Positions 52,403 through 61,540 of a stretch of DNA of 64,000 nt are shown here, in pieces. The translations under genes and the position numbers were made by a program. Within the stretch, counting starts at the first letter, position 1; the number at the start of each line of letters is the position of its first letter. The notes under the pieces are model-generated. The model did not search any database. It was given only the letters and a program-made list of their open reading frames with translations, and was not told the origin of the DNA. The stretch is from Methanobrevibacter sp. (GTDB taxonomy: Archaea; Methanobacteriota; Methanobacteria; Methanobacteriales; Methanobacteriaceae), in assembly GCF_015062985.1 (NCBI RefSeq), contig NZ_SUTI01000008.1, positions 1-64,000 of the forward strand, read 5' to 3'.

Positions 52403-54019
52403 ATGGAGAGGATTTTTCTGACAAAGTATATTATTATTACTGGTGGGGTAGTTAGTTCCATAGGTAAAGGTATTACCTCTGCATCTATGGGAAGGATTTT
52501 AAGGTCTTACGGTTTAAAAGTTTCAGCTATTAAAATAGACCCTTATTTGAACTGGGATTCTGGAACACTCAATCCATATCAGCACGGTGAAGTATTTGTA
52601 ACTCACGACGGTATGGAAACTGACTTGGACCTTGGTCACTACGAAAGATTTTTAGACGTTGAACTTGATGGATTGGCTAACATTACCACAGGTAAAGTCT
52701 ATGAATCAGTCATTGCGAAAGAAAGAGAAGGGGGATATCTTGGCGAATGTGTACAGGTTATTCCGCACATCACTAATCGTATTAAGGAAATGATTAGGGA
52801 AAACTCTGAAAGTGCTGATTATGATGTGGTTTTAGTTGAACTTGGTGGTACTGTTGGAGATATTGAAAGTCAACCTTTCCTTGAAGCGTTAAGACAATTG
52901 AGAAATGAGGAAGGAAAAGATAACGTCATGTTTGTCCATGTTACATTTATTCCCTACCTGAATGCAGCTGGAGAATTCAAGACAAAACCAACCCAACACT
53001 CTACAAAAGAATTAAGAAGTGTCGGTATAAATCCTGATGTAATAGTATGCAGATCACAAGAGCCAATTGATGATGCACTAAGAGGAAAAATCGCTCATTT
53101 CTGTGATGTGGATTATGAAGCCGTTGTAAACACTCCTGATGCGGGAACAATTTATGAAGTTCCTTTGGTTTTGGAGGAACATGACATCGGAAAATTCATT
53201 GTCAATAGAATAGGATTGGATATAGAACCTGATTCTTCCAAATTGGATGAATGGAGAGAAATTGTCAAATCCTTAAAGATAACCGAACCTGAAGTCAATA
53301 TAGGAATTGTAGGAAAATATGTCGAACTTGAAGACTCATACATCAGTATTAGAGAATCCCTGCTTCATGCGGCTGCAAACATTGGTGTCAAGGCCAATAT
53401 CATATTCCTGAGTTCTGATGTTGAAAAGTTGGATCCTGATGTTATGGATGAGTTGGATGGTATACTGATTCCTGGAGGATTTGGAGAACGTGGTTTTGAA
53501 GGCAAATTGGGCGCAGTCGAATATGCTATTGAAAATGATGTGCCTTTATTCGGAATCTGTCTTGGAATGCAATGTATGGTAACTCAATTTGCAAGAATGA
53601 ACGGATATCCTGGAGCTAACAGTTCAGAGTTTGATGATAATCTTGAATTCCCTGTCATTGACATGATGGAAGAGCAAAAGAAAATCAAGAACATGGGCGG
53701 AACAATGCGTTTAGGTTCTTATGATTGTAAAATTGTTGAAGGCACAAAAACATATGAAGCTTATGGCCAAATCGATATTGAAGAACGTCACAGGCACAGA
53801 TATGAATTCAACAATGACTACAGGGATGACCTACAAGAAAAAGGATTGGTTATATCTGGTACAAGTCCTGATGATTTCTTGGTTGAAATTATTGAATTGC
53901 CAAATCATCCATGGGCTATTGGATGTCAGTTCCATCCGGAATTCAAATCAAGACCTAATAGGCCACACCCGTTATTTAAATCATTTTTAGAAGCTATTTA
54001 TAAGTATTCTAAATACTGA
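52403..54019 (+). CDS. pyrG: CTP synthase
   Basis: 538 residues: an amidoligase domain (KYIIITGGVVSSIGKGITSASMGRIL with the P-loop, LNWDSGTLNPYQHGEVFVTHDG) and a glutamine amidotransferase domain from about residue 300 (GICLGMQC with the catalytic Cys and the late HPE). It makes CTP from UTP. The ATG at 52403 is the outer start; GGAGAGGAT (52405-52413) sits correctly for a CTG at 52418, which would give the usual archaeal beginning (M)TKYIIITGG. Confidence 0.96.
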   Translation: MERIFLTKYIIITGGVVSSIGKGITSASMGRILRSYGLKVSAIKIDPYLNWDSGTLNPYQHGEVFVTHDGMETDLDLGHYERFLDVELDGLANITTGKVYESVIAKEREGGYLGECVQVIPHITNRIKEMIRENSESADYDVVLVELGGTVGDIESQPFLEALRQLRNEEGKDNVMFVHVTFIPYLNAAGEFKTKPTQHSTKELRSVGINPDVIVCRSQEPIDDALRGKIAHFCDVDYEAVVNTPDAGTIYEVPLVLEEHDIGKFIVNRIGLDIEPDSSKLDEWREIVKSLKITEPEVNIGIVGKYVELEDSYISIRESLLHAAANIGVKANIIFLSSDVEKLDPDVMDELDGILIPGGFGERGFEGKLGAVEYAIENDVPLFGICLGMQCMVTQFARMNGYPGANSSEFDDNLEFPVIDMMEEQKKIKNMGGTMRLGSYDCKIVEGTKTYEAYGQIDIEERHRHRYEFNNDYRDDLQEKGLVISGTSPDDFLVEIIELPNHPWAIGCQFHPEFKSRPNRPHPLFKSFLEAIYKYSKY

Positions 54020-54113
54020 TTTTTCTTTTTTTATTTCAATTTTTCTTTTCAATTTCAATTTGATAAGCTTATTTTCTATCTAATTAATATTATATCATGT
54101 TAAATAGTAAACT

Positions 54114-54983
54114 ATGAATTTTAACATTATATTTCTGGTTCAAATAATCGTTACTATATTTTTTTCATTAATGGCTTCAATTTATGATATTAAAAAAAAT
54201 ATCATTCCGAACAGGTTGAATTATTCGTTATTGCTTTTCGGATTAATATCCAATTTGATTCTTTCATTAATTTCAAATAACATTAAATTCATTTTAGCTT
54301 CATTTATTTCAATGCTTCTTACTTATTGTGTAACTTATATGCTTTGGAAATTGAATATGTGGGGTGGTGGTGATGTAAAATTATTTACTGCTATCGCTGC
54401 AGCAATACCTTTGGGCATAAATATTGACTTTTTGAACATATTTCCAAAATTGTCTGTCTATCCATTTTCTTTCAGTGTTATAGTCAATAGCATTCTGGTC
54501 TCATTCCCGTTTCTGGTGATTTTTTTAGCTCACTTGACATTCCGGAATAAAATATTTAACCGCAATATTGATTTTTTGGTAAATATAGTAAATTTAGCTA
54601 GTTTAAAATACATTTTTGATTCAGCACTTAATAAAACAATATCAATTTTGGATTTAAAGGAGGGGATGATTGTCAATGACTGCTATTTTAATGATGAGCA
54701 TATCGTCGATTTAATAAACGATGTGGATGGAAATCTTAAAGTTTATAGAACCAAAGGAAATGATGAGTTCAAATATTATTTTAAGTCACAAAGTGCAGGC
54801 GGAATCACAGATAGGGATATGTGTTTGCTTAAAATTATGAATGAAAAAAAATTCATTCCTGACAATCTTTCCATTAAAATTTCATTTCCATTCACACCAT
54901 CAATTTTACTGGGACTGTTGATTTCGGTTTTTTATGGGGATTTGATGATGTTATTTACAAAAAACTTCTATTTGGTGATTTAA
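54114..54983 (+). CDS. Class III/type IV prepilin peptidase (EppA/FlaK-like, A24)
   Basis: 289 residues with multiple helices. The aspartyl peptidase pair is visible: Asp25 in SIYDIKKNIIPNRLNY and Asp87 in NMWGGGDVKLF, the GxGD-type motif. A cytoplasmic loop of unusual length fills residues 170-250. It should cut the class III signal peptide of the next gene, which starts at the base after its stop. It is the processing half of a small pilus- or archaellum-like system. Confidence 0.87.
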   Translation: MNFNIIFLVQIIVTIFFSLMASIYDIKKNIIPNRLNYSLLLFGLISNLILSLISNNIKFILASFISMLLTYCVTYMLWKLNMWGGGDVKLFTAIAAAIPLGINIDFLNIFPKLSVYPFSFSVIVNSILVSFPFLVIFLAHLTFRNKIFNRNIDFLVNIVNLASLKYIFDSALNKTISILDLKEGMIVNDCYFNDEHIVDLINDVDGNLKVYRTKGNDEFKYYFKSQSAGGITDRDMCLLKIMNEKKFIPDNLSIKISFPFTPSILLGLLISVFYGDLMMLFTKNFYLVI

Positions 54984-55418
54984 TTGATTAAAGAGGATAC
55001 TGCGCAAATTTCATTGGAATACCTGTTGATATTCACAATCTCATTAATAGTCATAATAGTCTTCACATTGCCGCTAACGGAGGAATCAATCAGGGATACA
55101 ATGGATGTCAATGATGCGTTAAGTGCAAAATCAGATTTGTCAAAGATATCTCAAGCTATTAAAATAGTTTATGGCCAAGGACAGGGTTCAAAACAAATTA
55201 TAAGGTTGCATATATCAAAAGATGTTCAAATAAACATCGCAGAGGATTATATCAGTTCAAATATAAGACTTAATGATAATTCGAATAAACGTATTATGGA
55301 GCACGTTAATTCCAACATAAAAGAAACATCTTTTTCCCTAAATAGCGGCGAGAATATTATTGTTGTGGAATGGCCTCAAAATAGTAAAAATATGTTGATT
55401 TATAAAAAATTATTTTAA
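54984..55418 (+). CDS. Class III signal peptide protein (pilin-like)
   Basis: 144 residues. The N-terminus KEDTAQISLEYLLIFTISLIVIIVF has the class III motif with cleavage predicted just before QISLEYLL, so the peptidase next to it can release the mature pilin-like subunit. The remaining 110 residues are a soluble head of unknown fold. The start is TTG, six bases after GGTGAT. It lies in a fixed pair with the peptidase. Confidence 0.85.
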   Translation: MIKEDTAQISLEYLLIFTISLIVIIVFTLPLTEESIRDTMDVNDALSAKSDLSKISQAIKIVYGQGQGSKQIIRLHISKDVQINIAEDYISSNIRLNDNSNKRIMEHVNSNIKETSFSLNSGENIIVVEWPQNSKNMLIYKKLF

Positions 55419-55452
55419 ATATTATAAATACAATATATATGTTTATTATTAG

Positions 55453-56274
55453 ATGGCTGTGAATTTTATGGATATTTTAACTACAATTATTTATCTAGTT
55501 TTATTTATTATATTGTTGGTATTCATTTTTTCAATTGGAATGTTAAGGAAATACATACCTAAAAAAGAAGTTATTTTGATAATTTTAGTTGCATTTTTGA
55601 TAGGTGCTATTGGAGGTGCATTTTTCTTAGATCCAATTTATGATGAACTGCCGAATGTTGCCAGCATGGTTGAAAAGAACATGCCGAATAATGAAGAAAC
55701 TTTGTATCTTGATTTATCTTCTTCAACAGACATGAAAGAATTAAGAGATAATTTATCATCAACCCCTGGTTTTAAATCATTTAAGGAAGAATCGATTCTG
55801 ATTCCTCTGTGGAGCTTCAATGAGCAGGAAATGGAATATTATAATAGTATCGTTGGAAATATCGATCCTAATTATAAAAGTTTCACTGTAAACCAGTCTG
55901 GAACTATTAATATTACTCTTGCAGACAATTACTCCGCAAACGATGCTATAAAATCTTTTGCAGATTGGTATAAACTGGTATATGGTGGAACTCTTTCATA
56001 TGCACAAATTCATGCAGTACTGGTCATTGATTCAACTACACTCGATACATTTGAAGCAAATCTGCTTAAAAGAGGAATTGTAGCATCACACATTGAAGGA
56101 CCGGTTCATGACACTATCGATAAAACCAATTCATCAATGTTGTCAAACGTTGAAGTCACATTGATAAGTGGTGGAATTGGTGTTGTTGTTGCCCTTATCG
56201 GAATTTATATTGATTCTGTAGTTCCATCAATCAGAAGATTCAGGAAGTTTTTAGGAGAAAAACGTCGACGGTAA
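55453..56274 (+). CDS. Unrecognised membrane protein with large extracytoplasmic domain
   Basis: 273 residues: two N-terminal helices (ILTTIIYLVLFIILLVFIFSIG and EVILIILVAFLIGAIGGAFF), a domain of about 150 residues likely outside, a third helix near residue 237 and a basic tail (IRRFRKFLGEKRRR). I do not recognise the family. It follows the pilin-like gene by 34 bases and could be part of the same surface system. The true start may be five codons in at MDILTT. Confidence 0.62.
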   Translation: MAVNFMDILTTIIYLVLFIILLVFIFSIGMLRKYIPKKEVILIILVAFLIGAIGGAFFLDPIYDELPNVASMVEKNMPNNEETLYLDLSSSTDMKELRDNLSSTPGFKSFKEESILIPLWSFNEQEMEYYNSIVGNIDPNYKSFTVNQSGTINITLADNYSANDAIKSFADWYKLVYGGTLSYAQIHAVLVIDSTTLDTFEANLLKRGIVASHIEGPVHDTIDKTNSSMLSNVEVTLISGGIGVVVALIGIYIDSVVPSIRRFRKFLGEKRRR

Positions 56275-56278
56275 TCTT

Positions 56279-56959
56279 ATGGATGTTGCAATATTATTTT
56301 CTGGTGGAAAGGACAGTACAATGGCATTATATAATGCCTTGCAATCAGATGAAAATGTTAGATTTCTGCTGTCCATGAAATCTAGAAATGATGAATCATA
56401 CATGTTTCATGTTCCCAACATTCATCTGACCGATTTGCTTTCACAGGCTCTTGATATTCCAATACTTTCCGTTGAAACTGATGGGATTAAAGAGGAAGAA
56501 CTCAAAGATTTAAAAGCCGCATTCACAGACTTGAAAAATTCTGGTGTGGAAGCCATATATACCGGGGCACTTTACTCTGTTTATCAAAAATCCAGAATTG
56601 AGAAGCTGGCTGATGAGGTTGGATTGAAGGTTGTTTCCCCGTATTGGCATGTTGACGAATTGGAATATATGCGAAGTATCGTTTCCCTTGGCTTTGAAAT
56701 AATCATTTGTGGCGTTGCAGCATGGGGATTGGATGAATCCTGGCTAGGCAGGGTCATCGACGATGAGGTTATTGACGAGCTGGTCAGATTAAATGAAAAA
56801 TATCAGGTCAACATTGCTTTTGAAGGCGGTGAAGCCGAAACATTAGCTATTGACGGCCCTATTTTTAAAAAAAGAATTAATATTTTAAAATATAAAAAGG
56901 AATGGGATGTTGACAGTGGTGTTTTCATCATTGAAGATGCTGTTTTAGAAGAAAAATGA
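56279..56959 (+). CDS. dph6: Diphthine-ammonia ligase-like ATPase (Dph6/MJ0570 type)
   Basis: 226 residues of the ATP-pyrophosphatase group with MDVAILFSGGKDSTMALYNAL and the Dph6 segments GAIYSVYQKSRIEKLADEVGL and CGVAAWGLDESWLGRV. It amidates diphthine on elongation factor 2 in archaea and eukaryotes. It starts four bases after the preceding stop and ends two bases before the end of the convergent kinase gene. Confidence 0.9.
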   Translation: MDVAILFSGGKDSTMALYNALQSDENVRFLLSMKSRNDESYMFHVPNIHLTDLLSQALDIPILSVETDGIKEEELKDLKAAFTDLKNSGVEAIYTGALYSVYQKSRIEKLADEVGLKVVSPYWHVDELEYMRSIVSLGFEIIICGVAAWGLDESWLGRVIDDEVIDELVRLNEKYQVNIAFEGGEAETLAIDGPIFKKRINILKYKKEWDVDSGVFIIEDAVLEEK

Positions 56960-56961
56960 GA

Positions 56962-57501
56962 TTACAAATCCATTTCTTCTAAAAATTCATTAATTTTTTG
57001 TTTAAAGCTTTCCAAATCACTTTCATTAATGATGACTTTATCTGAAAGGGAGATTACATTTCCAATACCAAAGCCCAATTCGGTCATATCTCTGGTTTTA
57101 AAGACATTATAATCTGTTGAATCATCTTCCCTCTGTCTGATTTTAAGTCTTTCAAATCGTATTTGAGGATTTGCCAAAATTGATAGGATGATAAAATCGT
57201 CAAAGTTTTCTTTAAACATTTCAACTTCGTGATGACTCCTGATTCCTTCAACTATGATCTTATTTTTAAATCCTTCATCTAAAATTTGTTTGATTTTTTT
57301 TATTGTCAGTTCAGAAACAATGTACTCGCCGTATTCTTTTCTTAAATTTTTGGCGGTCTCTTTAGAGGGTTCGCCTCTTTTTTTTGCTTCTTCTCTTACA
57401 ATGTCACCCATACTTACAATAATTGCCCCTTTTTCACTTGCAACTTCTGAAACTACACTTTTTCCAGAACCGGGCATGCCAGATATTCCAAAAACTTGCA
57501 T
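56962..57501 (-). CDS. Adenylate kinase-like nucleotide kinase (UPF0200)
   Basis: About 179 residues with the P-loop GMPGSGKS near residue 7, VSMGDIVREEA, the RSHHEVEMF segment and an RQREDDSTDYNVFKTRD lid, diagnostic of UPF0200 (archaeal AAA-type dephospho-CoA kinase-like family). The substrate is not known. ATG 57501 begins MQVFGISGM; the in-frame ATG three codons earlier overlaps the upstream gene's stop. Co-expressed with the phosphopantothenate synthetase. Confidence 0.87.
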   Translation of the reverse strand: MQVFGISGMPGSGKSVVSEVASEKGAIIVSMGDIVREEAKKRGEPSKETAKNLRKEYGEYIVSELTIKKIKQILDEGFKNKIIVEGIRSHHEVEMFKENFDDFIILSILANPQIRFERLKIRQREDDSTDYNVFKTRDMTELGFGIGNVISLSDKVIINESDLESFKQKINEFLEEMDL

Positions 57502-57506
57502 TATAT

Positions 57507-58244
57507 TCACTCTTTTAATTTAATTTGTTCTAAAGATTCTTTAAGATTTTCTTCATTATCAAAGTCATTAACAATTTCGATTAATACTTGTTTATCTTGA
57601 GTTTTTAAATCCTCTGCGATTTTAGTCATGAAAGGTATTGCCCGAACGATGTTGTCCATTATTGAAACGTCAGACATTTTTGATGTTCTTGAAAGAGGAT
57701 TCAAATCTATGGTTAATATGTTTTTTCCACCTTTTTTTAATATTTCTGCTCTATCTCCATCCTCAAGAGGGATTAGTACAGTGTCAGCAGAATAAATTCC
57801 TGTTTTACTTGCTGTCGCTCGGTTGTTCTTTATGTCATTGATATACTCTATATCGTCATCCAATGTTCCTAGGATATTTTTATAGCCATGGTCCTTGTAC
57901 AGTTGGGTAATCAATTTAACCCTTTCGTTTGTCCTGTAAAATAAATTAATCTCGATTTTAGCATTTATTGTGTTGGCCAAATCAATTATGTCATCAATGG
58001 CTAATGCTGTTGCGTTTCCATTAACGGAAATTACCGGATTTTGTGATAGGAGTAATGCCGCAACGGCAACATACATTGCCCTTTTCGCAGGATAGGTTGT
58101 TTTTTCACCAATCAGATAGTCAAAAGCTTCACCCCTGCCATGGGCTATTAATGCAGAATCAGCTAAATATCCTGCCTGGGAAGCTTTAACCATTTTATCT
58201 CTTAATAATAATGATTCATAACGAGGGTGTGATTTTGGTATCAT
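57507..58244 (-). CDS. 4-phosphopantoate-beta-alanine ligase (archaeal CoA pathway)
   Basis: 245 residues of the DUF137 family: MIPKSHPRYESLLLRDKMVKA, AHGRGEAFDYLIGE and the conserved VSVNGNATALA segment. It joins 4-phosphopantoate and beta-alanine to give phosphopantothenate, the archaea-specific step of CoA synthesis that replaces bacterial PanC. The terminal GTP-dependent kinase of the pathway is at 5.4 kb. The start codon follows AAGGAGAT. Confidence 0.9.
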   Translation of the reverse strand: MIPKSHPRYESLLLRDKMVKASQAGYLADSALIAHGRGEAFDYLIGEKTTYPAKRAMYVAVAALLLSQNPVISVNGNATALAIDDIIDLANTINAKIEINLFYRTNERVKLITQLYKDHGYKNILGTLDDDIEYINDIKNNRATASKTGIYSADTVLIPLEDGDRAEILKKGGKNILTIDLNPLSRTSKMSDVSIMDNIVRAIPFMTKIAEDLKTQDKQVLIEIVNDFDNEENLKESLEQIKLKE

Positions 58245-58256
58245 AGTTTCATCTCC

Positions 58257-58640
58257 TTATTTTAAATCAATGTTCATTTGAGCTAAATATCCTAAAAATG
58301 TTGTTATTAATATAGTCATAATGGCCATAAAAAAAATGTGAAGGTGATAATTTTCAATTAGAACTGTTTGGTTGTGGGGCAAGACAAAAAATGCGACGTC
58401 AAGCACAATATCCATCAAAACAAAAATTATTCCGCATGTCAAACCTTCAAGGACTTCATTTGAATTGAAATTTCGTATATAAAGTGTTCCGAAAAATGTT
58501 ATTAAAATAATTATGATTATTGGTATTGCTATGTTTGTGGGAAGTATGTTCTTTCCAAAAATGGTGTTGAAGATTGATGTGAATAGATATGTCAAAATCC
58601 AGATCAATGCACCAAATATTATCGCTAGTTTGATTTTCAT
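58257..58640 (-). CDS. Small membrane protein, four helices
   Basis: 127 residues, about four transmembrane helices in close order (LAIIFGALIWILTYLFTSIF, IAIPIIIIILITFFGTLYI, LTCGIIFVLMDIVLDVAFFVL, IFFMAIMTILITTFLGYL). No family is recognised. A TATA-like TTTATATC near 58690 gives its own promoter. It lies 12 bases upstream of the phosphopantothenate synthetase gene and may share its transcript. Confidence 0.6.
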   Translation of the reverse strand: MKIKLAIIFGALIWILTYLFTSIFNTIFGKNILPTNIAIPIIIIILITFFGTLYIRNFNSNEVLEGLTCGIIFVLMDIVLDVAFFVLPHNQTVLIENYHLHIFFMAIMTILITTFLGYLAQMNIDLK

Positions 58641-58745
58641 AGTAAACCTTTAAAAATAATTATTATTATTAGATATATTTTGAAAATGATATAAAGTTTT
58701 CTAAGGTTTTTTAATTATTAAGTTATCGTCAAATCAATATTTTTG

Positions 58746-58878
58746 AAAAAAAGTTTTGGGATGGTTAGGTAGATAATGAGATTGTTATCCACCTAACAAC
58801 TTGTTTTTACAAGCTTTTAGAGAAATGAATTTTAAAATTTGGCTGTTTAATCTATCTCTCTGGCTACCTCGTAGCCAA
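58746..58878 (-). ncRNA. Candidate structured small RNA with TATA box and U-run
   Basis: Read on the minus strand, TTTATATA (58908-58901) places a start near 58878. The RNA then begins with TGGCTAC/GTAGCCA (58877-58861), continues with AGAGA/TCTCT arms (58859-58855 and 58823-58819), CTTGT/ACAAG (58813-58800) and a 13-base hairpin with arms 58797-58785 and 58776-58764. Its one odd pair is U-G on the minus strand but A-C on the plus strand. A U7 run (58752-58746) ends it. No ORF of note. It is not an RNA family I recognise. Confidence 0.6.
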
Positions 58879-58900
58879 TTATATTATTTGACAGTTAATG

Positions 58901-58908
58901 TATATAAA
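58901..58908 (-). promoter_or_regulatory. TATA box of the candidate RNA
   Basis: TTTATATA on the minus strand, about 26 bases upstream of the first hairpin of the RNA. It is separate from the TATA boxes of the two flanking genes, at about 58690 (minus) and 58953 (plus). Confidence 0.55.
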
Positions 58909-58986
58909 TGTTATGTATAATTTAAAAAAAGTCAATTATACTTTATTAAAAAAGTATATATCACTTGATTAATAAAGTTAAATTGA

Positions 58987-60033
58987 ATGACATATGATTA
59001 CAATTTTGAAGAATATCTAAGAAATGCATTATCTAATTCGATTAGTTCTTCAAATCCCTCAGAAAGCACAAAACAAAAGGCAAGAAAGTTATCAAGCCAT
59101 TATTATGAGGATTTAAAAGAAAAACTTTTATTTGAATATGACAATAAATCTTTAAGGGATGTAATGGACTGCAGAATTTCAAAAACTTCTTTTGGGGATG
59201 CATTGAAAATCACAAAAAAGGAAAAAATTAATTTTGACATAGAGGATAATGACTTTAAAAATCAAATTAACAATAATCTCAAGCTTCTGCCAAAGATTGG
59301 TCTTAAAACAGAGGAAAACCTTAAGAAAAAAGGTTTTAACACTATAGAATCACTTAAGGGGCATGACAAATATGGAGATATTGCATCCAAGTTTATGGAT
59401 AATATCGATTGCATGTCATTTCATGAAATAATGGACCTGCTGGACAATAACAGATATTCCAAAAGATGCAGGGACAATCTGCTTAGATGCATAAGCATGA
59501 CCGATGCTGAAAACTTCAAATTCATGGACATTGAAACCAAAGGCCTTTCAAACGTGCCCATAATCCTGATTGGAGTAGCGGAAATAAAGGGGGATAAGAT
59601 TATCGCATCACAGTATTTCTTAAGGGATTACTTTGAGGAGCCGAATATAATCGAGGCGTATCTCAATCATTTGGATGAGGATTCAGTTCATGTGACATTC
59701 AACGGAAAAACTTTTGATGTGCCGTTTATTAAAAACAGATGCATATACAATGGAATTGATGTAAATCTGGATTTGCCTCATCTTGATTTGATGTATTTTG
59801 CAAAGAACTTGTGGAAAGATGACCTGCCGAATTGCCAACTGCAGACTATTGAAAGGGAAATTTTCGGTATTGAACGTGAAGAGGACGTTCCGGGACAGTA
59901 CATTCCAGGTTATTATGATACTTATTTATCAAAAGGAAATATAGGGCCTATTGTGCCGATAATAGAACACAATTGCCAGGATATTATTTCACTTGCCAGT
60001 TTTTTAGAGAAAATGTATAAGGATGTAAATTAG
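58987..60033 (+). CDS. YprB-type ribonuclease H-like exonuclease
   Basis: 348 residues. An N-terminal helical part contains a KxIGLKTEENLKKKGFNTIESL helix-hairpin-helix-like unit. A DnaQ/RNase H fold follows from about residue 175 with FMDIETKGLSNVPIILIG (first acidic pair), NGKTFDVPFI and HNCQDIISLASFL. This is the YprB family of nucleases of unknown biological substrate. A TATA at 58949-58958 implies a short or absent leader. It is followed after two bases by a HEAT-like gene. Confidence 0.86.
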   Translation: MTYDYNFEEYLRNALSNSISSSNPSESTKQKARKLSSHYYEDLKEKLLFEYDNKSLRDVMDCRISKTSFGDALKITKKEKINFDIEDNDFKNQINNNLKLLPKIGLKTEENLKKKGFNTIESLKGHDKYGDIASKFMDNIDCMSFHEIMDLLDNNRYSKRCRDNLLRCISMTDAENFKFMDIETKGLSNVPIILIGVAEIKGDKIIASQYFLRDYFEEPNIIEAYLNHLDEDSVHVTFNGKTFDVPFIKNRCIYNGIDVNLDLPHLDLMYFAKNLWKDDLPNCQLQTIEREIFGIEREEDVPGQYIPGYYDTYLSKGNIGPIVPIIEHNCQDIISLASFLEKMYKDVN

Positions 60034-60034
60034 T

Positions 60035-61540
60035 ATGGGTTTATTTGATCGATTTAAAAAGAAAGAGGTTAAGAAAGAAAAGATTGAAATTCCAGACGAA
60101 AGTGAAATCGATGCGGAGCAGTTGGTGCTGAAAAAAATTGCCACTACTAGTAAGGATAGAGTAAAAAGGGCTGCAGCAGCAGATAAAATCACCAATCAGT
60201 TTGTTGCTTTGGACATGTGCAAAACAGTAAAGGACCGTGCCATAAGACTTATTGCGGCAAACAAGCTGAAGGATAAACAATTATTATTGGATGCCGCTGA
60301 AAATTCACAATTTTATGACGTCAGGAGCTTTGCATGGGAAAGGTTAGGTGAAAACAACAAGTCAATAGCCGAAATTGTAATCAATGTGAAGAAAAATCCT
60401 AATGTTGATGAGATATTCGAAAAGATTGTGGATGAAAAGACCTTGGAATGGATTGCAGTTGATGCAATAGATACGAATTACAGAAGGCGCTCATTGGAAA
60501 AAATCACAAGTGAAGAAATTCTGCAGGATTTGGTTTTCAAATCAGATGATGCATCCATTAGAAAGATGGCAGTTTTAAAGGATTCATTCACCGATGAGGA
60601 TATTCTCAGGAAGGTAGCTATTGAGGATAAGGATGAATCAGTTAAAAAAGCTGCAATAGGCAAAATAAAAGATGAGAATGCTTTGGCTGAAATCGCCAAA
60701 AATGAGGATAATGCAAAGGTAAGGTCATTAATATTTGATAGAATTGACAGTCCTGAAATTTTAAAGGATATTCTTTTGAATTCAGAAAAGTCTGATGTCC
60801 GTCTTGATCTTGTAAATAAAATAGATGATGAAGAGATTCTTAAAAAAATTGCCTTAAATGATTCTGATAAGATTGTCAGAAGCGAAGCGGCTAAAAAAAT
60901 ATCCGATGAACAGACACTGCTTGAGATTTTGTCTACTGAAAAGGACAGGTTTGTTCGACAAATTGCAGTTAATAATCTTAACACTCCTGAAGAATTGATT
61001 AAAATAGCTTTGGAGGATGAAGACCAGTTCGTAAGAAACCATGCAATTTCAAACCCTGCAATTGTCGATGAAAAGGATTTTACATATATTGCAATCAATT
61101 CAACTCATGAGGATATAGCCAATGAAGCCTTAACCCATATCACGGATGAAAAGTCCTTCATTGAAATATTGAATAATGCCAAGCTGGTCAGCATAAGAAA
61201 AGCCACTTTGGACAATATCACTGACCTGGAGACATTGATTAAGATAGTTCTTGCAAATAAGGATGAAGAATTTTCCCTTAAGGCATTGAATAAGATTAAA
61301 GTTCAGAAATGCATTTATAAAATTTATGAACAGGGAATCTCTGAAAAGATTTCTGTGAGGGCAGTTTCTTTATTGAAGGACCAAAAACAATTAACAGAAA
61401 TATGTAAAAATGACCCTTCATGGAGAGTCCGTGAAGCGGCCGTAAAAAAAATAGCAAGTAAAAAAATATTGAAGGAAGTTTCCCTCAATGATGAAAGTGA
61501 ATATGTAAGAAATGTTGCAAAAAAGAGACTGAAATTATAG
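60035..61540 (+). CDS. HEAT-like repeat protein
   Basis: 501 residues made almost wholly of a repeated 20 to 24-residue unit with the pattern I-A-x(3)-D-x-x-V-R-x-x-A-x-x-K-I-x-D (for example VRSEAAKKISDEQTLLEIL and VRQIAVNNLNTPEELIKIAL), about 18 copies. It forms a helical scaffold for protein contact. A short basic, coiled N-terminus (MGLFDRFKKKEVKKEK) precedes the repeats. It is two bases after the YprB-type gene, so they may act together in nucleic acid metabolism. Confidence 0.85.
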   Translation: MGLFDRFKKKEVKKEKIEIPDESEIDAEQLVLKKIATTSKDRVKRAAAADKITNQFVALDMCKTVKDRAIRLIAANKLKDKQLLLDAAENSQFYDVRSFAWERLGENNKSIAEIVINVKKNPNVDEIFEKIVDEKTLEWIAVDAIDTNYRRRSLEKITSEEILQDLVFKSDDASIRKMAVLKDSFTDEDILRKVAIEDKDESVKKAAIGKIKDENALAEIAKNEDNAKVRSLIFDRIDSPEILKDILLNSEKSDVRLDLVNKIDDEEILKKIALNDSDKIVRSEAAKKISDEQTLLEILSTEKDRFVRQIAVNNLNTPEELIKIALEDEDQFVRNHAISNPAIVDEKDFTYIAINSTHEDIANEALTHITDEKSFIEILNNAKLVSIRKATLDNITDLETLIKIVLANKDEEFSLKALNKIKVQKCIYKIYEQGISEKISVRAVSLLKDQKQLTEICKNDPSWRVREAAVKKIASKKILKEVSLNDESEYVRNVAKKRLKL

